DNA of 6,810 bases, from contig DPHV01000002.1 in NCBI GenBank assembly GCA_003521625.1, positions 50,628-57,437 of the forward strand, written 5' to 3'. A program made the translations under genes and the position numbers. This DNA is from Ruminococcus sp. (GTDB taxonomy: Bacteria > Bacillota > Clostridia > Oscillospirales > Acutalibacteraceae). This document shows, in pieces, positions 4,728 through 6,810 of this stretch (position 1 is its first letter; each line of letters opens with the position of its first letter). The notes under the pieces were generated by a model. The model had not been told where the DNA came from, did not search any database, and saw only the letters and a program-made list of their open reading frames with translations.

Positions 4728-6599
4728 ATGCAAATCAAGGACATTTTAAATGAATTTCAAGCCGACTGGGCGGCTATGCCGACAGTTGAAAAGGAAATAC
4801 TCAACAAGCTGAAAAACAAATCATTTTTAATTTGCGGACGTGAAATTGCACGTTGTCTTTGCTATACCCTTTTATACCTTAATGAAACACAGAAATTGCA
4901 CATCAAGGTCTTTTTCGCCGGTGAAAACAAATCCGCTTTAGACGACTTTAACAAGGAACTTCTTTTAAGAAATGACTTTGATTTCGTTAATTTTAATTCC
5001 TTATCGGAAATATCAAAAGTTGATTATATTGTGCACACAGGACTTTGCAGTGAAAAAATCAGCGCAAACGCAAGTCTTTTTTCATCACAAATCAATGAGG
5101 TCAAATTCCTTTCGGAGGTTGCAAAAAGGACAAATGCAAAAACAGTTGTTCTGACCGACAGCAGAGTTTACGGCAATGCCGAACCTCACAGAGTTTACTC
5201 CGAAAATGAGTATGCAAAGATTGATTTGTGCTCCGAAAACAGCTTTGCTTCTCAACTTATGAGAACTGCCGAAAATCTTTGGAACTGCGAGAAAAAGGGC
5301 AACGATTTTGATATTACGATCTTGAGAACAGGCATTGTACTCGGAGCAGGCACAAGGCTTGAAACCGGGCTTGACGAAGTTTTTGACTGCGTTGCAAACG
5401 GCAAAAAGTGCAGTCTTGTTAATTCTAATAAAGAATATTCGTTTGTGTATATCAGCGACGTTTTCAGAGCAATTATCTACTCGTTCACCGAACTTGACTG
5501 TGATATTTATAATGTGAATGGTGAGAAATCAACAGCGTCAACAGGTATGATATCAGCAATTCTTCACGACGTTTACGGTGAAAAATCCAACATTGTGCTT
5601 GACAAAAACGGCGATTTTAACGGCTGTGCAATCAATGCAAACAAAATTTCCGAGCACGGCTGTGCGCCCGTTATAAACCTTGAAACGGCTCTTGAGCTTT
5701 GCGTTATGAGCAGAATGCCCGACAACAGCGCAATGGCTCTTCCCCACAATCACGACGGCAGACTCAGCTCCATTCAGGAAATTCTGCTTGCATATCTGCT
5801 TGAGGTTGACAGAATTTGCAGAAAGCACAACATAAAATATTTTCTCGGCGGCGGAACTCTGCTCGGTGCAATCAGACATCACGGATTTATCCCTTGGGAC
5901 GACGATGCGGACATTATGATGCTTCGTGAGGATTACGATAAATTCTGCGAAATTGCCGCTGATGAAATGCCGCCGTCTATGACTTTTCAGACAAACAAAA
6001 ACGACAAAAACTGTTTCTACGAATTTGCAAAGTTCAGGCTTAACGACACAACCTTTGCAACGGGCTTTGCAAAGGAGCACAAGGATATGCACAACGGTCT
6101 TGCGTTTGATATTTTCTGCCATGACAAAACCGCAAATTCAAAGCTCGGTCAGAAAATTCACCTTGGAATGACTTTGTTTACACGTGCGCTTGTTTTCAAC
6201 AAATGGAACAACCGCAAGGCTGAAAACGGCAGTAAAATTCAGTCTTTAGTGACTAATTTCTGCAAATCCGTATTCCCTATCAGATTCAGTCTTTGGCTTG
6301 AAAACAAGACAATAAGTTTCTTTAAAAGAAAAAAGAATGCAAAATATTTATATGACGGAATGGGACGGAATGTCTACAACGGAAGCTTTCCGATTGAATA
6401 TCTTGACGAAGTTATTTATGTTGATTTCGAGGGATATAAGCTTCCTGTTCCAAAGGAATACGACAAATATCTGACATTTTTGTACGGTGATTATATGGAG
6501 CTTGCGCCATTAAGCACAAGACTCGGTTGTCACGAAATCAAGCTTTGCGACATCGGAAAATACGACGGATTTAAAATTAACGCTACGCACAAAAACTAA
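4728..6599 (+). CDS. Fusion of degenerate SDR domain with LicD phosphotransferase domain
   Basis: A 623-residue protein with two domains and no break in frame. Residues about 1-327 are an extended-SDR domain that aligns through its whole length with the preceding gene's product. Examples are DSRVYGN (144-150) against SLKVYGS, FVYISD (239-244) against FCYVTD, and NANKISEHG (303-311) against NAEKLNNLG. The glycine-rich turn is reduced to ICGREIA (35-41). The triad positions S154, Y185 and K189 correspond to D144, A174 and M178, so oxidoreductase activity is unlikely. Residues about 345-600 are a LicD domain: YFLGGGTLLGAIRHHGFIPW (371-390), then DDDAD (391-395) as the probable metal-binding and catalytic acids, and REDY (400-403). 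LicD-family proteins transfer phosphocholine or, in FKTN/FKRP, ribitol phosphate from CDP donors to glycans. No signal peptide or clear membrane span is seen, so it should act in the cytoplasm before export. ATG 4728 has AAGGA (4716-4720) 7 nt upstream. It is the last gene of the operon. Confidence 0.92.
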   Translation: MQIKDILNEFQADWAAMPTVEKEILNKLKNKSFLICGREIARCLCYTLLYLNETQKLHIKVFFAGENKSALDDFNKELLLRNDFDFVNFNSLSEISKVDYIVHTGLCSEKISANASLFSSQINEVKFLSEVAKRTNAKTVVLTDSRVYGNAEPHRVYSENEYAKIDLCSENSFASQLMRTAENLWNCEKKGNDFDITILRTGIVLGAGTRLETGLDEVFDCVANGKKCSLVNSNKEYSFVYISDVFRAIIYSFTELDCDIYNVNGEKSTASTGMISAILHDVYGEKSNIVLDKNGDFNGCAINANKISEHGCAPVINLETALELCVMSRMPDNSAMALPHNHDGRLSSIQEILLAYLLEVDRICRKHNIKYFLGGGTLLGAIRHHGFIPWDDDADIMMLREDYDKFCEIAADEMPPSMTFQTNKNDKNCFYEFAKFRLNDTTFATGFAKEHKDMHNGLAFDIFCHDKTANSKLGQKIHLGMTLFTRALVFNKWNNRKAENGSKIQSLVTNFCKSVFPIRFSLWLENKTISFFKRKKNAKYLYDGMGRNVYNGSFPIEYLDEVIYVDFEGYKLPVPKEYDKYLTFLYGDYMELAPLSTRLGCHEIKLCDIGKYDGFKINATHKN

Positions 6600-6616
6600 T
6601 CTTTTATGTCATTGCG

Positions 6617-6661
6617 GATTGTTTAAAAAATCTTCAATTCGCAATTGACAATCTGATTTTT
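6617..6661 (+). terminator. Possible weak terminator after the LicD gene
   Basis: GATTGT (6617-6622) can pair with ACAATC (6648-6653), enclosing a smaller hairpin CAATT/AATTG (6635-6639/6643-6647), and a run of five T follows at 6657-6661. The stem is AT-rich and interrupted by 12 unpaired bases, and it overlaps the -35 box of the next promoter, so it may equally be chance. No better terminator is seen between the LicD stop and the tRNA. Confidence 0.3.
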
Positions 6662-6673
6662 ATTTGATATAAT
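6645..6673 (+). promoter_or_regulatory. Fully consensus promoter for the tRNA-Leu gene
   Basis: TTGACA at 6645-6650, a 17-nt spacer and TATAAT at 6668-6673, with TG at 6665-6666 forming an extended -10. All elements match the sigma-A ideal, as often found ahead of stable RNA genes. The expected start at about 6680 leaves a leader of roughly 108 nt before the tRNA, in which I see no gene. Confidence 0.88.
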
Positions 6674-6787
6674 AAATATCGTGTTAAAAGCACACATGGG
6701 TTAAGCTGAACAGTAAGATTTATCTGAAAGTAAGCTCCGTCTCGGTTTTGTTTCTTTGCCGTGTAAAAATTAAAGAAATTTTTATTT

Positions 6788-6810
6788 GCGGATATGGCGG
6801 AATTGGCAGA
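6788..6810 (+). tRNA. tRNA-Leu, 5' part only, cut by window end
   Basis: The last 23 nt begin with a 7-nt acceptor strand GCGGATA, then TG and a D-arm GGCGGAATTGGCAGA, which is the characteristic start of bacterial leucine tRNAs. The anticodon and the rest lie outside the window, so the isoacceptor is unknown; tRNA-Leu rather than tRNA-Ser is judged from the D-arm sequence. Confidence 0.8.

Noticed and set aside
5553..6122. A 189-codon open frame on the minus strand inside the SDR-LicD gene.
   Set aside because: It is antisense to a region whose + strand translation carries clear LicD motifs, and its own translation shows no recognisable family.
4700..6599. The possibility that the SDR-LicD protein is an assembly or annotation error joining two genes.
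   Set aside because: The frame is continuous from a well-placed ribosome binding site through the SDR-LicD junction (residues about 327-345), with no stop or internal start with a good ribosome binding site noticed near the junction.
1..6810. CRISPR arrays, insertion sequences and toxin-antitoxin pairs.
   Set aside because: No regularly spaced repeats, transposase-like frames, terminal inverted repeats or paired small genes were seen.

Overview
The window looks like an AT-leaning chromosomal segment of a Gram-positive Clostridia-type bacterium, plausibly a gut Ruminococcus/Oscillospiraceae relative. This is inferred from strong AGGAG-type ribosome binding sites, consensus sigma-A promoters, a DtxR/MntR regulator and a TagGH-like exporter beside a TarI-like enzyme. 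No species can be named from sequence alone. All convincing genes lie on the + strand.

Layout: (i) 77-903, a short two-gene unit with a small DtxR/MntR-family metal-dependent repressor and a nucleoside 2-deoxyribosyltransferase-family protein, closed by a perfect 13-bp-stem intrinsic terminator at 914-958. (ii) 1031-1293, a consensus promoter (TTGACA-16-TATAAT) followed by a roughly 225-nt untranslated leader with a two-part hairpin. (iii) 1294-6599, five tightly packed genes: an ABC-2 exporter permease, its ATPase, an IspD/TarI-like cytidylyltransferase, an extended SDR (NAD-dependent epimerase/dehydratase family), and a 623-residue protein that joins a second, degenerate SDR domain to a LicD phosphotransferase domain. 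(iv) 6600-6810, a short spacer with a fully consensus extended -10 promoter and the first 23 nt of a tRNA-Leu gene cut by the window edge.

How the genes may work together (inference): the cytidylyltransferase would make a CDP-activated alditol phosphate or similar compound. The active SDR would make or modify the precursor. The LicD domain would transfer the phosphorylated group from CDP to a glycan, and the TagGH-like transporter would export a lipid-linked glycan. IspD/TarI plus LicD is the same pairing as human ISPD (CDP-ribitol synthesis) and FKTN/FKRP (ribitol-phosphate transfer, LicD-fold). The usual TarJ alcohol dehydrogenase is absent and an SDR takes its place. No glycosyltransferase or polymerase is encoded here, so this is a decoration-plus-export module rather than a complete polymer pathway.

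The most interesting object is the SDR-LicD fusion. Its SDR half aligns end to end with the product of the gene just upstream, but the glycine-rich loop is shortened and all three catalytic triad positions are replaced. This suggests a pseudoenzyme domain fused to a phosphotransferase.
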